Assembly (NCBI GenBank): GCA_034439915.1
Contig: JAWXBI010000120.1
Span: forward strand, 1 to 40,732
Reading direction: 5' to 3'
DNA length: 40,732 nt
Origin: JADJLQ01 sp034439915
GTDB taxonomy: Bacteria; Bacteroidota; Bacteroidia; Chitinophagales; Saprospiraceae
The notes beneath the pieces are model-generated. The model made no database searches. It was not told the DNA's origin and worked only from the letters and a program-made list of their open reading frames with translations. This document shows, piece by piece, positions 8,349-15,878 of the stretch; position 1 is the stretch's first letter, and each line of letters opens with the position of its first letter. A program made the translations under genes and the position numbers.

Positions 8349-9597
8349 GGCTTAATCTTTTTTTCATATTTGATTCAACAATAAAATAATCGATCAGTGG
8401 TGCAAAGGAATTCATAAATAAGATCGCCAGCATCCAGCCTTCCGGGTAGGCGGGATTCATGACCCGCACGATCATACCGACCACTCCTATTCCGAAACCA
8501 TAAATCCATTTACCCGTATTGGTAGCGGATGCGGTAACCGGATCAGTAGCCATAAATGCCATGGCAAAGAAAAAACTGCCCATATAAAAATGATAGATCC
8601 AGGGGACATTCATATACGCATTAAATCCCCAGGCATTAAACAACATACCAGTCAGTGCACAGCCCAATACCATGGACAACATGATCCTCCAGCTGGCGAT
8701 GCGCATAATAATCAGCATCAACGCACCGATGATGATTAATGGTTTTGATGTTTCTCCAATGGACCCCGGAATAACTCCCCACCATAGCTCGGAGGGGCTG
8801 TATTTCTGCGTAACAGCTTCCCAACCTCCATGGGCAGCCAGGGCCAAAGGCGTGGCTCCGCTAAACCCATCCACCACCACCCCTTCGGGTCCGAAAGTGG
8901 TCCAACCCAAGCTTGCCCATAATTTATCAAAAAGACCCATCACCCAACCTGACCCTCCATAATCCGTGGTAACCTGTCCATTGGTAAAGTCCAATCCGGC
9001 TACCCAGGAATTGTCCCCCGAAATTTCTCCCGGGTAAGCAAAAAATACAAACACCCTGGCTACCAAAGCAATATTCCAGATATTCATACCTGTACCTCCA
9101 AAAGCTTCTTTAGCAAACAAAACGGCAAAAGCAACGGCAATGGCCAATATCCATAGTGGAATATCGGGAGGCATGATCAGGGGTATCAGCGCTCCGGTTA
9201 CTAAAAAGCCCTCCTCAATGGCATGGCCTTTTTTATAGGCAAAATAGAACTCTACCCCTAAACCGACGACATGGGTGACTATCCAGATCGGAAGCATTTT
9301 TGTTAATCCAAACAGTACCTTTAGATGGATAGCCTCAAAATAACCTTCATGAATACCCAAAGCGAGGAAATGCTGATGGCCTATGTTATAGGTACCAAAT
9401 ATATAGCACAATTGCATGGCTAATACCACCATAGCCATAGTCCTTTTTAAATCAATTCCGTCCCTCACGTGGACGCCGCCTTTATTAACTGTTGCCGGTT
9501 GATATAAAAACGTAAACAATCCATCATAGACGGTATGTAAAAACGGACTCTTCTTTTTGTCCGGTTCCAGTTGTTTTATTTTATCAATAAATGCCAT
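8341..9597 (-). CDS. nqrB: Na+-translocating NADH:quinone reductase subunit B (covalent FMN)
   Basis: This is the large multi-span subunit, 418 residues with about ten helices. It carries one covalent FMN and, by family knowledge, riboflavin and the sodium path. The flavinylation motif is DGFSGATPLA, giving Thr249 as the likely attachment site. Other family landmarks are FGGTGMNIWNIALVARVFVF and FMATDPVTASATNTGKW. The N-terminus (about 1-50) is cytoplasmic and polar. The gene follows nqrA by 36 bases and overlaps nqrC by 8 bases. Confidence 0.97.
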   Translation of the reverse strand: MAFIDKIKQLEPDKKKSPFLHTVYDGLFTFLYQPATVNKGGVHVRDGIDLKRTMAMVVLAMQLCYIFGTYNIGHQHFLALGIHEGYFEAIHLKVLFGLTKMLPIWIVTHVVGLGVEFYFAYKKGHAIEEGFLVTGALIPLIMPPDIPLWILAIAVAFAVLFAKEAFGGTGMNIWNIALVARVFVFFAYPGEISGDNSWVAGLDFTNGQVTTDYGGSGWVMGLFDKLWASLGWTTFGPEGVVVDGFSGATPLALAAHGGWEAVTQKYSPSELWWGVIPGSIGETSKPLIIIGALMLIIMRIASWRIMLSMVLGCALTGMLFNAWGFNAYMNVPWIYHFYMGSFFFAMAFMATDPVTASATNTGKWIYGFGIGVVGMIVRVMNPAYPEGWMLAILFMNSFAPLIDYFIVESNMKKRLSRV

Positions 9598-9633
9598 AAC
9601 GGTGTATCCTGATATTTCTCTTTTTCAATATGG

Positions 9634-11262
9634 TTAACTTTCTGAATGGATCATATTCAAACCCTCCCTCAATAACGATTGTAAGGGTTGTTTTGAAGTG
9701 CAGGCAAATTCACACAGTGCAATGTCTTCTTCTGCCAGTTCCTGGATCCCCAAACCTTCCATCCGGTCAATATCTTTGGTGATGATGGCTTTCATCAGCA
9801 ATTGAGGGTAAATGTCCATAGGCAACATGGGTTCATACTGGCCGGTCATGACAAAAGCCCGGGGCTCGCCGTTGGTATTGGTATCCGCATCAAACTTGAT
9901 GTCTCCGAGTATTTTATTAGGAAAGACACCGGATACGGTGGGCATAATCCTTGGAAGGGCCCAGCCAAACAATGTTTCGTGATTTCCTTCCGGAATGGCA
10001 CTGATCTGATCATTAAAATAATGGGAGTATCCCTGGGGCGTTTCCTGAAGGCCACTGAACACATCCCCGCTGATGAGTCTGCTGTTTTCTTTTACCCGGT
10101 TTGCCGTCAGATCTGCCAGGGAAGCCCCGATATAGGTTTTAATATATCCAGTAGTTAAAAACGAACTCCCGCCAATGCTGAGTAATCGATCAGCCTCATG
10201 ACGCTGGCGCAAAAACAAAGCTCCTATGCTGATCACCTCCTGGACACCAAGGGTCCATACCCTGTGTCCTTTTTTAATGGAATCGATATGATGGATCTGT
10301 ATACCGACATTACCTGTCGGATGTTTTCCTGCAAACCAATGCTTTTCAACACCGAAAGACGAGGTAAATGCCTCCGAAGGAGGTTGGGTACCTGAAGCAT
10401 CCAGTCCGAGGTGCACTTTGCCCCCCGTTAATTTATTCAGCACATCCAATCCTTTCTGAAATTCAGTCTCTTTGCCCCTTACTACAAAATTCAAATCTGG
10501 CGCCAAAGGAGCGGAATCAAAACAGGAAATAAATATATTCTTCGGGGCCTGATGGGTATTGGCGATGGTTCCAAAAGGCCTTTCTATAATCATTGGCCAT
10601 ACCCCGGCTTCGCACATATAGTTCACAATTTGTTCGCGGGTAGCTGTACCCAGGTCAAACGGCAAAAATGGTTTATACCGGATCGATTTATCTGCTAAGA
10701 GGACAACTGTAGAAATGGCTCTTTTCTCACCCCGGTTGACTTCGATGACCTCCCCGCTGACCGGGGCAACAATCACTACCTGTGGATTATTTTTATCGAA
10801 AAATAAGACGTCACCTGCCAATACTTCCTGACCCGGTGTTACAATCACTTTGGGTATCGGAGGCAAACCCCTGAAATCCATTGCATTGATTGCGTAGCGA
10901 CTTACCGTGGATTCGAGTATTTGTTGTTCCGGCTCACCATTTAAAGGAAGGTCATAACCTTGCTTAAGGTAATGGATCGGCGCATCGCGCACATAAGCAT
11001 TGGGTTTTTTATGAAACCAATTTCGGATCTGGGGAAAAATAGAATAGGCGGAAATATCCTTTTCACCAGACCTCATGGCCTGTATTTGGAGCAGCTTTTC
11101 TGCTATCAGGAGTATAAACCCAAACAACAACACGATGATGGCCACCAAAATGAGACGGCTCATAATGGTGTTGGTATCAGAAGTCGTTTGCGCGTAGGAA
11201 GTTTCGAAAAATAGAATAACCAGAAGGGTAGGAAAAACTACCCGATAATTTGTTTTGTTCAC
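9634..11262 (-). CDS. nqrA: Na+-translocating NADH:quinone reductase subunit A with an extra N-terminal membrane extension
   Basis: NqrA is normally a cytoplasmic peripheral subunit of about 445 residues. Here the NqrA core begins near residue 97 (HYLKQGYDLPLNGEP) and continues with KNNPQVVIVAPVSGEVIEVN, GLDASGTQPP and VFSGLQETPQGYSHYF to the end. It is preceded by about 95 extra residues. These comprise a signal-peptide-like segment ending TSYAQ at residue 25, a short polar stretch, a strong membrane helix (about 37-58) and a cytoplasmic linker of about 40 residues. Predicted topology is N-terminus outside, core inside, which agrees with where NqrA must sit. A TAACTTTG promoter box lies 25 bases before this ATG, so the long start is transcribed. 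It is the first gene of the operon. Confidence 0.93.
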   Translation of the reverse strand: MNKTNYRVVFPTLLVILFFETSYAQTTSDTNTIMSRLILVAIIVLLFGFILLIAEKLLQIQAMRSGEKDISAYSIFPQIRNWFHKKPNAYVRDAPIHYLKQGYDLPLNGEPEQQILESTVSRYAINAMDFRGLPPIPKVIVTPGQEVLAGDVLFFDKNNPQVVIVAPVSGEVIEVNRGEKRAISTVVLLADKSIRYKPFLPFDLGTATREQIVNYMCEAGVWPMIIERPFGTIANTHQAPKNIFISCFDSAPLAPDLNFVVRGKETEFQKGLDVLNKLTGGKVHLGLDASGTQPPSEAFTSSFGVEKHWFAGKHPTGNVGIQIHHIDSIKKGHRVWTLGVQEVISIGALFLRQRHEADRLLSIGGSSFLTTGYIKTYIGASLADLTANRVKENSRLISGDVFSGLQETPQGYSHYFNDQISAIPEGNHETLFGWALPRIMPTVSGVFPNKILGDIKFDADTNTNGEPRAFVMTGQYEPMLPMDIYPQLLMKAIITKDIDRMEGLGIQELAEEDIALCEFACTSKQPLQSLLREGLNMIHSES

Positions 11263-11286
11263 AAATCAAGATTTAATCGTGCGCGG

Positions 11287-11294
11287 CAAAGTTA
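11287..11294 (-). promoter_or_regulatory. Putative Bacteroidota -7 promoter box for nqrABCDEF
   Basis: On the minus strand the sequence reads TAACTTTG, a full match to TAnnTTTG. A transcript would start near 11280, leaving a leader of about 18 bases before the nqrA ATG at 11262. A -33 TTG is not clearly spaced. The divergent 11295-11488 region presumably also carries the promoter of the downstream + gene; TACTTTTC at about 11459 is a one-mismatch candidate. Confidence 0.5.
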
Positions 11295-11488
11295 CAACAA
11301 GCAACAAATTATAACTTCAAATAACTGGATGATATGCTAAGCTTAGGTCCCACTCTTTAACTATTTAGAATCAGTCTAAACAAATTTTGAAATGAATATT
11401 CAATTATTAAGAATTTAAAATTACATATCATCATTATTCTTAATATAAGGATTATGTAGTACTTTTCCACCGGTTATCATAAGTTAAC

Positions 11489-13429
11489 ATGGGAGAAAAC
11501 AAAGTAAACAAACCTAACAGCCATAAAGACCTTCAGAAGTTTACCAAAGCGCTTTTACAAGATGTAAAATCCTTTGAGTATATGCTGGACCACCATTGGT
11601 TTGAAAAAGGCATCCACCGCATAGGGGCAGAGCAAGAATTGGTGATCATTGATTTAAACAATTACCGGCCGGCTCCCATCAATTACAAAGTAACTCCGCA
11701 CCTCGAGAAATATCCCTGGCTGGATACCGAGTTGGCCATGTTTAACCTGGAAACCAATTTTAAGCCCAGGGAGCTGAAGGGCAATTGTTTTACCCAAATG
11801 TTTGAAGAATCCAGCGAACAACTCGCCATTATCCGGGAAGCATTGGTGCCTTTTAATGCGGACATCCTTCTGACGGGCATTATACCCACCATTAGGAAAT
11901 CCGATTTGGATTATAAATTCCTGACTCCCAAAAAAAGGTATCTGGCCTTGATGGAGGCGATCAGGCAACAATTGCCCTCGGATGCTTTTGAGCTCAGGCT
12001 CAGTGGCATTGACGAATTGCTCCTCAAACACGATTCCCCGCTATTAGAAGCCTGCAATACCAGTTTTCAGGTACATCTTCAGGTTGCGCCGAATGAATTC
12101 GCTAAACTTTACAATATCAGTCAGACATTAGCCGGCCCGATGATTGCTATAGCCGCCAATTCACCCTTAGTGTTTGGGCGACGATTGTGGCATGAATCCA
12201 GGATCGCCATGTTTCAGCAAGCCATGGATACCAGGGGGTCCAGGGCCAATATGCGGGAACGAAGTGCCCGGGTCCATTTTGGTCAAAACTGGGTCAATGA
12301 TTCCATACTGGAGATCTATAAGGAAGATATTGTGCGTTTCCGCGTTTTGCTGGCCGCCGATGTCAATGAAGATTCATCTCAGATGATCCAGCAGGGTAAG
12401 GTGCCCAAACTGCGTGCCTTACAGGTACACAATTCGACGGTATACCGTTGGAATAGGCCTTGTTACGGGATCAGTGAAAATGGCAAACCCCATCTGAGAA
12501 TAGAAAATCGCGTTTTCCCCAGCGGTCCCTCCGCGGTCGACGAGATAGCCAACTCTGCTTTTTGGCTCGGCGCCATGGTGGGAATAGCTGATGATATCGA
12601 TGATATCCGAAAAAAAGTATCTTTTGCGGATATCTCCGATAATTTTGTGAAGAGCGCACAATTTGGTTTCGATTCCAAATTCAATTGGTTTGAGGATCAA
12701 AAAATACCGGCAGCAGACCTTATCCTTAAAGAATTGTTGCCTTATGCACGCGCCGGACTCAAAAAACAACATGTAACGGATCACGATATTGATACCTACC
12801 TGGGTATTATCGAAGAAAGAGCAAAAAAACACATGACCGGGGCCCGCTGGCAATTAAGGGCTTATACCAAATTGTTGGAACAAACAAATCGTACAGAGGC
12901 TTTGACGGTATTGACGGCATCAATGCTAAAACAACAAAAGAAAAATCTGCCCGTCCATAAGTGGAAAATGCCAGAACTAAAAGATCTCCGGGACTACAAA
13001 CCCCAACAACTACTGGTGGGCGATTTTATGACTACGGACCTGATGACCGCTCAAAAAGACGATATTATTGATTTTGTTGCAGAAATGATGCAATGGAAAA
13101 AAATCCGGTACACACCGGTCGAGGATACCCAGGGTAAATTGGTTGGCCTGGTGACCTCCCGGCTTCTTTTGCAATATTTTACAGAAAGGAAAAAACTGCC
13201 CAAAACCGTAAAGACAATTATGATTAAAAAACCCATCACTGCCGCGCCATCCACTACGATTATGGAGGCCATGGCCCTGATGCGAAACCACAAAATCGGG
13301 TGCCTTCCCGTTGTACAGGACAACGAGCTCGTTGGAATTTTTACCGAAATGGATTTTCTGGGTATTTCGTCCCGGCTTATGGAACGGTTGAGCGAGCAGG
13401 AAAAACATATCGAAACGGAGGAGGTTTAG
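11489..13429 (+). CDS. Glutamate-cysteine ligase (GCS2-like) domain fused to a CBS-domain pair
   Basis: Residues from about 20 to 400 match the carboxylate-amine ligase/GCS2 fold: GIHRIGAEQELVIID gives the acidic metal-binding start, followed by FNLETNFKPR, TSFQVHLQV, MIAIAANSPLVFG, SRANMRERSARVHFG and RIENRVFPSGPSAVDE. GCS2 enzymes join glutamate or similar acids to an amine by ATP-dependent ligation, but the substrate here is not known. The C-terminal part has two CBS motifs, about 510-570 (VGDFMTTDLMTA) and 577-630 (IMIKKPITAAPSTTIMEAM, CLPVVQDNELVGIFTEMDF). CBS pairs usually bind adenine nucleotides and would make the enzyme energy-responsive. The fusion is 646 residues, against about 370-420 for a stand-alone GCS2. 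The ATG at 11489 follows the AT-rich nqr divergent region. No partner ligase is adjacent. Confidence 0.85.
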   Translation: MGENKVNKPNSHKDLQKFTKALLQDVKSFEYMLDHHWFEKGIHRIGAEQELVIIDLNNYRPAPINYKVTPHLEKYPWLDTELAMFNLETNFKPRELKGNCFTQMFEESSEQLAIIREALVPFNADILLTGIIPTIRKSDLDYKFLTPKKRYLALMEAIRQQLPSDAFELRLSGIDELLLKHDSPLLEACNTSFQVHLQVAPNEFAKLYNISQTLAGPMIAIAANSPLVFGRRLWHESRIAMFQQAMDTRGSRANMRERSARVHFGQNWVNDSILEIYKEDIVRFRVLLAADVNEDSSQMIQQGKVPKLRALQVHNSTVYRWNRPCYGISENGKPHLRIENRVFPSGPSAVDEIANSAFWLGAMVGIADDIDDIRKKVSFADISDNFVKSAQFGFDSKFNWFEDQKIPAADLILKELLPYARAGLKKQHVTDHDIDTYLGIIEERAKKHMTGARWQLRAYTKLLEQTNRTEALTVLTASMLKQQKKNLPVHKWKMPELKDLRDYKPQQLLVGDFMTTDLMTAQKDDIIDFVAEMMQWKKIRYTPVEDTQGKLVGLVTSRLLLQYFTERKKLPKTVKTIMIKKPITAAPSTTIMEAMALMRNHKIGCLPVVQDNELVGIFTEMDFLGISSRLMERLSEQEKHIETEEV

Positions 13430-13526
13430 TGGTTAAGGGTAGTTTTGATAATCAATGCAATAAATTATTTACCACCCCCGAATACCAATTCAAATTTTAG
13501 TTAATTTATTGAATAAATCATTATCC

Positions 13527-14423
13527 ATGAAAAGGCATTCTTTTATTCAAAATGGTGCCATCCTCATCCCTGCACTTTGGTCAGTGGACAATCTGCTCAA
13601 GTCCCTGCAGACAGACCCATGGAACATCAAAATGTTGACCAAAGAAATAGGAATATTTACGGAACGCGGAGGCACCATACTTTTTTATCTTTCCAAAAAA
13701 GGAAATGTAGTCGTGGATTCCCAGTTTCCTGAACAAGCTGACCATTTGATCTCCGAAATACAAAAGAAAAACGATTATCCTTTCGAAGTATTGATCAATA
13801 CCCATCACCACGGTGACCATTCCGGCGGAAATATGGCGTTTAAAGATTTATTAAAGAGGGTACTTGCTCATTCCAATTCAAAAATAAATCAGATGAAGGT
13901 GGCCAAAGAGCGCAATATGGAAGCGACTCAACTTTTCCCCACCCAGACTTTCGACAACGTGTGGAGTGAAAAAATAGGTAAAGAGAGGGTTACCCTCCAC
14001 TATTTTGGGGCCGGTCATACCAATGGGGACAGTCTGATCCATTTTGAAAAAGCCAATATTGTCCATTTAGGTGACCTTATGTTCAATAGGAGGCATCCCA
14101 ATGTAGACCGCACTGCCGGTGCCAACATTAAAAGCTGGATAAATGTTTTGGAAGAAACAAACAAAACGTTTAATTCCAGGACCAGTTTTGTTTTTGGTCA
14201 TGCCGCGGAAGGTTACGCTGTCACAGGTTCAAAATCAGACCTGACCGCGTTTAAAAATTATCTTACCGCCTTAATGGAACACACTGCTAAATCGATAGCC
14301 CAGGGAACTCCTCTGGCGGAATTGATCAAAACAACCTCCATACCCGGGGCTCCGGAATGGAAAGGAGATGGCATTGCAAGGCCGCTTACCGCAGCGTATG
14401 AGGAACTCACAACGGCCAAATGA
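13527..14423 (+). CDS. Metallo-beta-lactamase-fold hydrolase, exported
   Basis: The zinc-binding set of the fold is complete: His93, His95, Asp97 and His98 in THHHGDHSGG, His164 in GAGHTNGD, Asp183 in VHLGDLMF and His225 in VFGHAAEGY. The substrate is not predictable; the class B-type fold is shared by lactamases, lactonases and many other hydrolases. I chose ATG 13527 over the upstream in-frame TTG at 13509 because it gives a leader MKRHSFIQNGAILIPALW that resembles the export leaders of this phylum. It looks like a degenerate Tat-type leader (single R), so the export route is uncertain. The protein is 298 residues. It is 97 bases after the CBS fusion and 69 bases before the next small exported protein, on the same strand. 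Confidence 0.85.
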   Translation: MKRHSFIQNGAILIPALWSVDNLLKSLQTDPWNIKMLTKEIGIFTERGGTILFYLSKKGNVVVDSQFPEQADHLISEIQKKNDYPFEVLINTHHHGDHSGGNMAFKDLLKRVLAHSNSKINQMKVAKERNMEATQLFPTQTFDNVWSEKIGKERVTLHYFGAGHTNGDSLIHFEKANIVHLGDLMFNRRHPNVDRTAGANIKSWINVLEETNKTFNSRTSFVFGHAAEGYAVTGSKSDLTAFKNYLTALMEHTAKSIAQGTPLAELIKTTSIPGAPEWKGDGIARPLTAAYEELTTAK

Positions 14424-14478
14424 TGTTTGAAGAATTAAACCGGCCAGGATTATACTGGCATCAACCATATTAAACCTA

Positions 14479-14486
14479 TACTTTTG
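14479..14486 (+). promoter_or_regulatory. Putative -7 box placed almost at the start codon
   Basis: TACTTTTG matches TAnnTTTG exactly and ends 6 bases before the ATG at 14493. If used, transcription would start at or very near the start codon, giving a leaderless or nearly leaderless mRNA. No well-spaced -33 TTG was found, so the call is tentative. Confidence 0.4.
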
Positions 14487-14492
14487 CAGCTT

Positions 14493-14933
14493 ATGAAATA
14501 CATTCTGATCCTTTTTATCGTGGGATTTTCGCTTGCAGGTGATGCTCAAAACAGCAGCGCCACCTGGAATACCTTAGGGAAAATTACCTTTAAAAAAGAA
14601 TTTGATGCCGCACTCGGCTTTAAAATAGACAAACCGATATTCAGTGAAGAAATATTGGCATTGTCCGGAAAAACGGTGGAGATCAAAGGATATATCATTC
14701 CTACGGATGGTTACAAGAGCCACACTGAATTTATCCTTTCAGCTTTTCCCTACAATATGTGTTTTTTCTGCGGTGGTGCAGGGCCGGAAACCGTGATGGA
14801 AATTTACGCCAAAACCCCTATTAAATTCACCTCAGAAGCCATCACGATTAAAGGCAAACTGGAGCTCAATGCCGATGATGTCAACCGTCTGATCTATGCC
14901 ATGTCAGAAGTAGAACAAATCGACTCCAAGTGA
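14493..14933 (+). CDS. Small exported protein with a CxxC motif (CFFCGGAGPE)
   Basis: The 146-residue protein starts with a signal peptide (MKYILILFIVGFSLAGDAQ). Its most striking motif is MCFFCGGAGPETVMEIY, with Cys90 and Cys93 forming a CxxC. The preceding segment GKTVEIKGYIIPTDGYKSH and the following ITIKGKLELNADDVNRLIY suggest an all-beta OB-like fold, as in DUF3299-type proteins. That comparison is from memory of family style and not a certain match. The CxxC could bind a metal or be redox-active. ATG 14493 is preferred to an in-frame TTG at 14484 because it begins the signal peptide directly. It could belong with the metallo-hydrolase upstream, or be separately transcribed from the box at 14479. 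Confidence 0.7.
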   Translation: MKYILILFIVGFSLAGDAQNSSATWNTLGKITFKKEFDAALGFKIDKPIFSEEILALSGKTVEIKGYIIPTDGYKSHTEFILSAFPYNMCFFCGGAGPETVMEIYAKTPIKFTSEAITIKGKLELNADDVNRLIYAMSEVEQIDSK

Positions 14934-15032
14934 TCTGAGGCCGCGTTTAAGACTTGTCCCTGGGTGATTTGCCCCTGTTAATTTTAATATTAATATAACA
15001 ATACAAGGCTAGGGTGTGTTTTTAATTGAAAG

Positions 15033-15040
15033 TATTTTTG
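15033..15040 (+). promoter_or_regulatory. Putative -7 box for the DUF2911 gene
   Basis: TATTTTTG fits TAnnTTTG and lies 26 bases before the ATG at 15067, a good distance for a short leader. The -33 element is not clear. Confidence 0.4.
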
Positions 15041-15066
15041 TTATCAAATTATAATTGTAAAGTTTT

Positions 15067-15573
15067 ATGAAAAAAATTATATTATTTGCCTTGTTAGGCG
15101 TATTCGCACTACAAACTCAGGCTCAAAATGCCAAACCCAGCCCGGCAATGAGTGCTGAAAATGATATTTTTAAAGTTACTTATGGTGCCCCATCAAAAAA
15201 AGGTCGGGAGATCTATGGTGGATTGGTGCCTTTCAATGCAGTATGGAGAACAGGGGCCAATGAAGCCACTGAAATTACATTTAAAAAAGATGTAGACTTC
15301 GCCGGTAAAATGGTAAAAGCAGGTACTTATACTTTGTTTACTATTCCAACCGCTACAGAATGGACCATCATACTCAACTCCGAATTAAAACAATGGGGTG
15401 CTTATGGGTATGATAAAATCAAAGACAAAAACGCTGCAGAAGTTAAAGTAAGCTCAACCATGGTGAATGACGCCCAGGAAGTCTTTACCATCAAAGCAAA
15501 TCCAAAAGGATTCGACATCTTATGGGATAAAACCAAAGTAAGCATACCGGTGCTGGTCGCTCCGGCAAAATAA
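15067..15573 (+). CDS. DUF2911 family exported protein
   Basis: The protein has 168 residues with a clear signal peptide (MKKIILFALLGVFALQTQAQ). The mature part carries the DUF2911 pattern: VTYGAPSKKGREIYGGLVPF, VWRTGANEATEITF, AGTYTLFTIPT and WTIILNSELKQWGAYGYD. The family is frequent in Bacteroidota, predicted periplasmic or extracellular, and has no established function. Its length is normal for a single-domain member. It stands alone: a candidate promoter precedes it and a strong terminator follows. Confidence 0.9.
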   Translation: MKKIILFALLGVFALQTQAQNAKPSPAMSAENDIFKVTYGAPSKKGREIYGGLVPFNAVWRTGANEATEITFKKDVDFAGKMVKAGTYTLFTIPTATEWTIILNSELKQWGAYGYDKIKDKNAAEVKVSSTMVNDAQEVFTIKANPKGFDILWDKTKVSIPVLVAPAK

Positions 15574-15600
15574 TTTAGTTATTCCTTAGGTCTTATTTTA

Positions 15601-15634
15601 AAAGGCGGTAAAATGAAAATTTTACCGCCTTTTT
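15601..15634 (+). terminator. Strong rho-independent terminator after the DUF2911 gene
   Basis: The arms 15601-15614 and 15619-15632 pair (core AGGCGGTAAAAT with ATTTTACCGCCT) around a GAAA loop, and the stem runs directly into a T run. The A-rich start of the stem means it could also work on the opposite strand, but the convergent cyclase gene ends 245 bases away. The stretch 15635-15878 shows no gene. Confidence 0.9.
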
Positions 15635-15878
15635 ATTTTGTGGTGAAGAATATTACGCTCGGTAAGGGTGGATAAAGATTTACAGATCCTGGCCCATTAC
15701 CGGATGGGAAACAAACTAAAAATGGAAGCCTGGCGCCGTAATTCCAGCAAATTGTCAAAGGATTACCCCTAAGTGTAAACGTACGTATTCGGGCATTACT
15801 TTGGCAATAAAGCATGATCTCCCCTGATTACAGGAAGGAGGGGAATAAACAAAAAAATAAGGTGAGGTATTTGTCGAA

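Noticed and set aside
15009..15020. Partial copy of the 583-761 element end (ctagggtgtgt) before the DUF2911 gene
   Set aside because: Only 11 bases match and the sequence after it does not align, so chance is a sufficient explanation.
15820..15844. Inverted repeat TCCCCT...AGGGGA as terminator of the cyclase gene
   Set aside because: The T run lies before the stem on the cyclase transcript, so it does not have terminator form.
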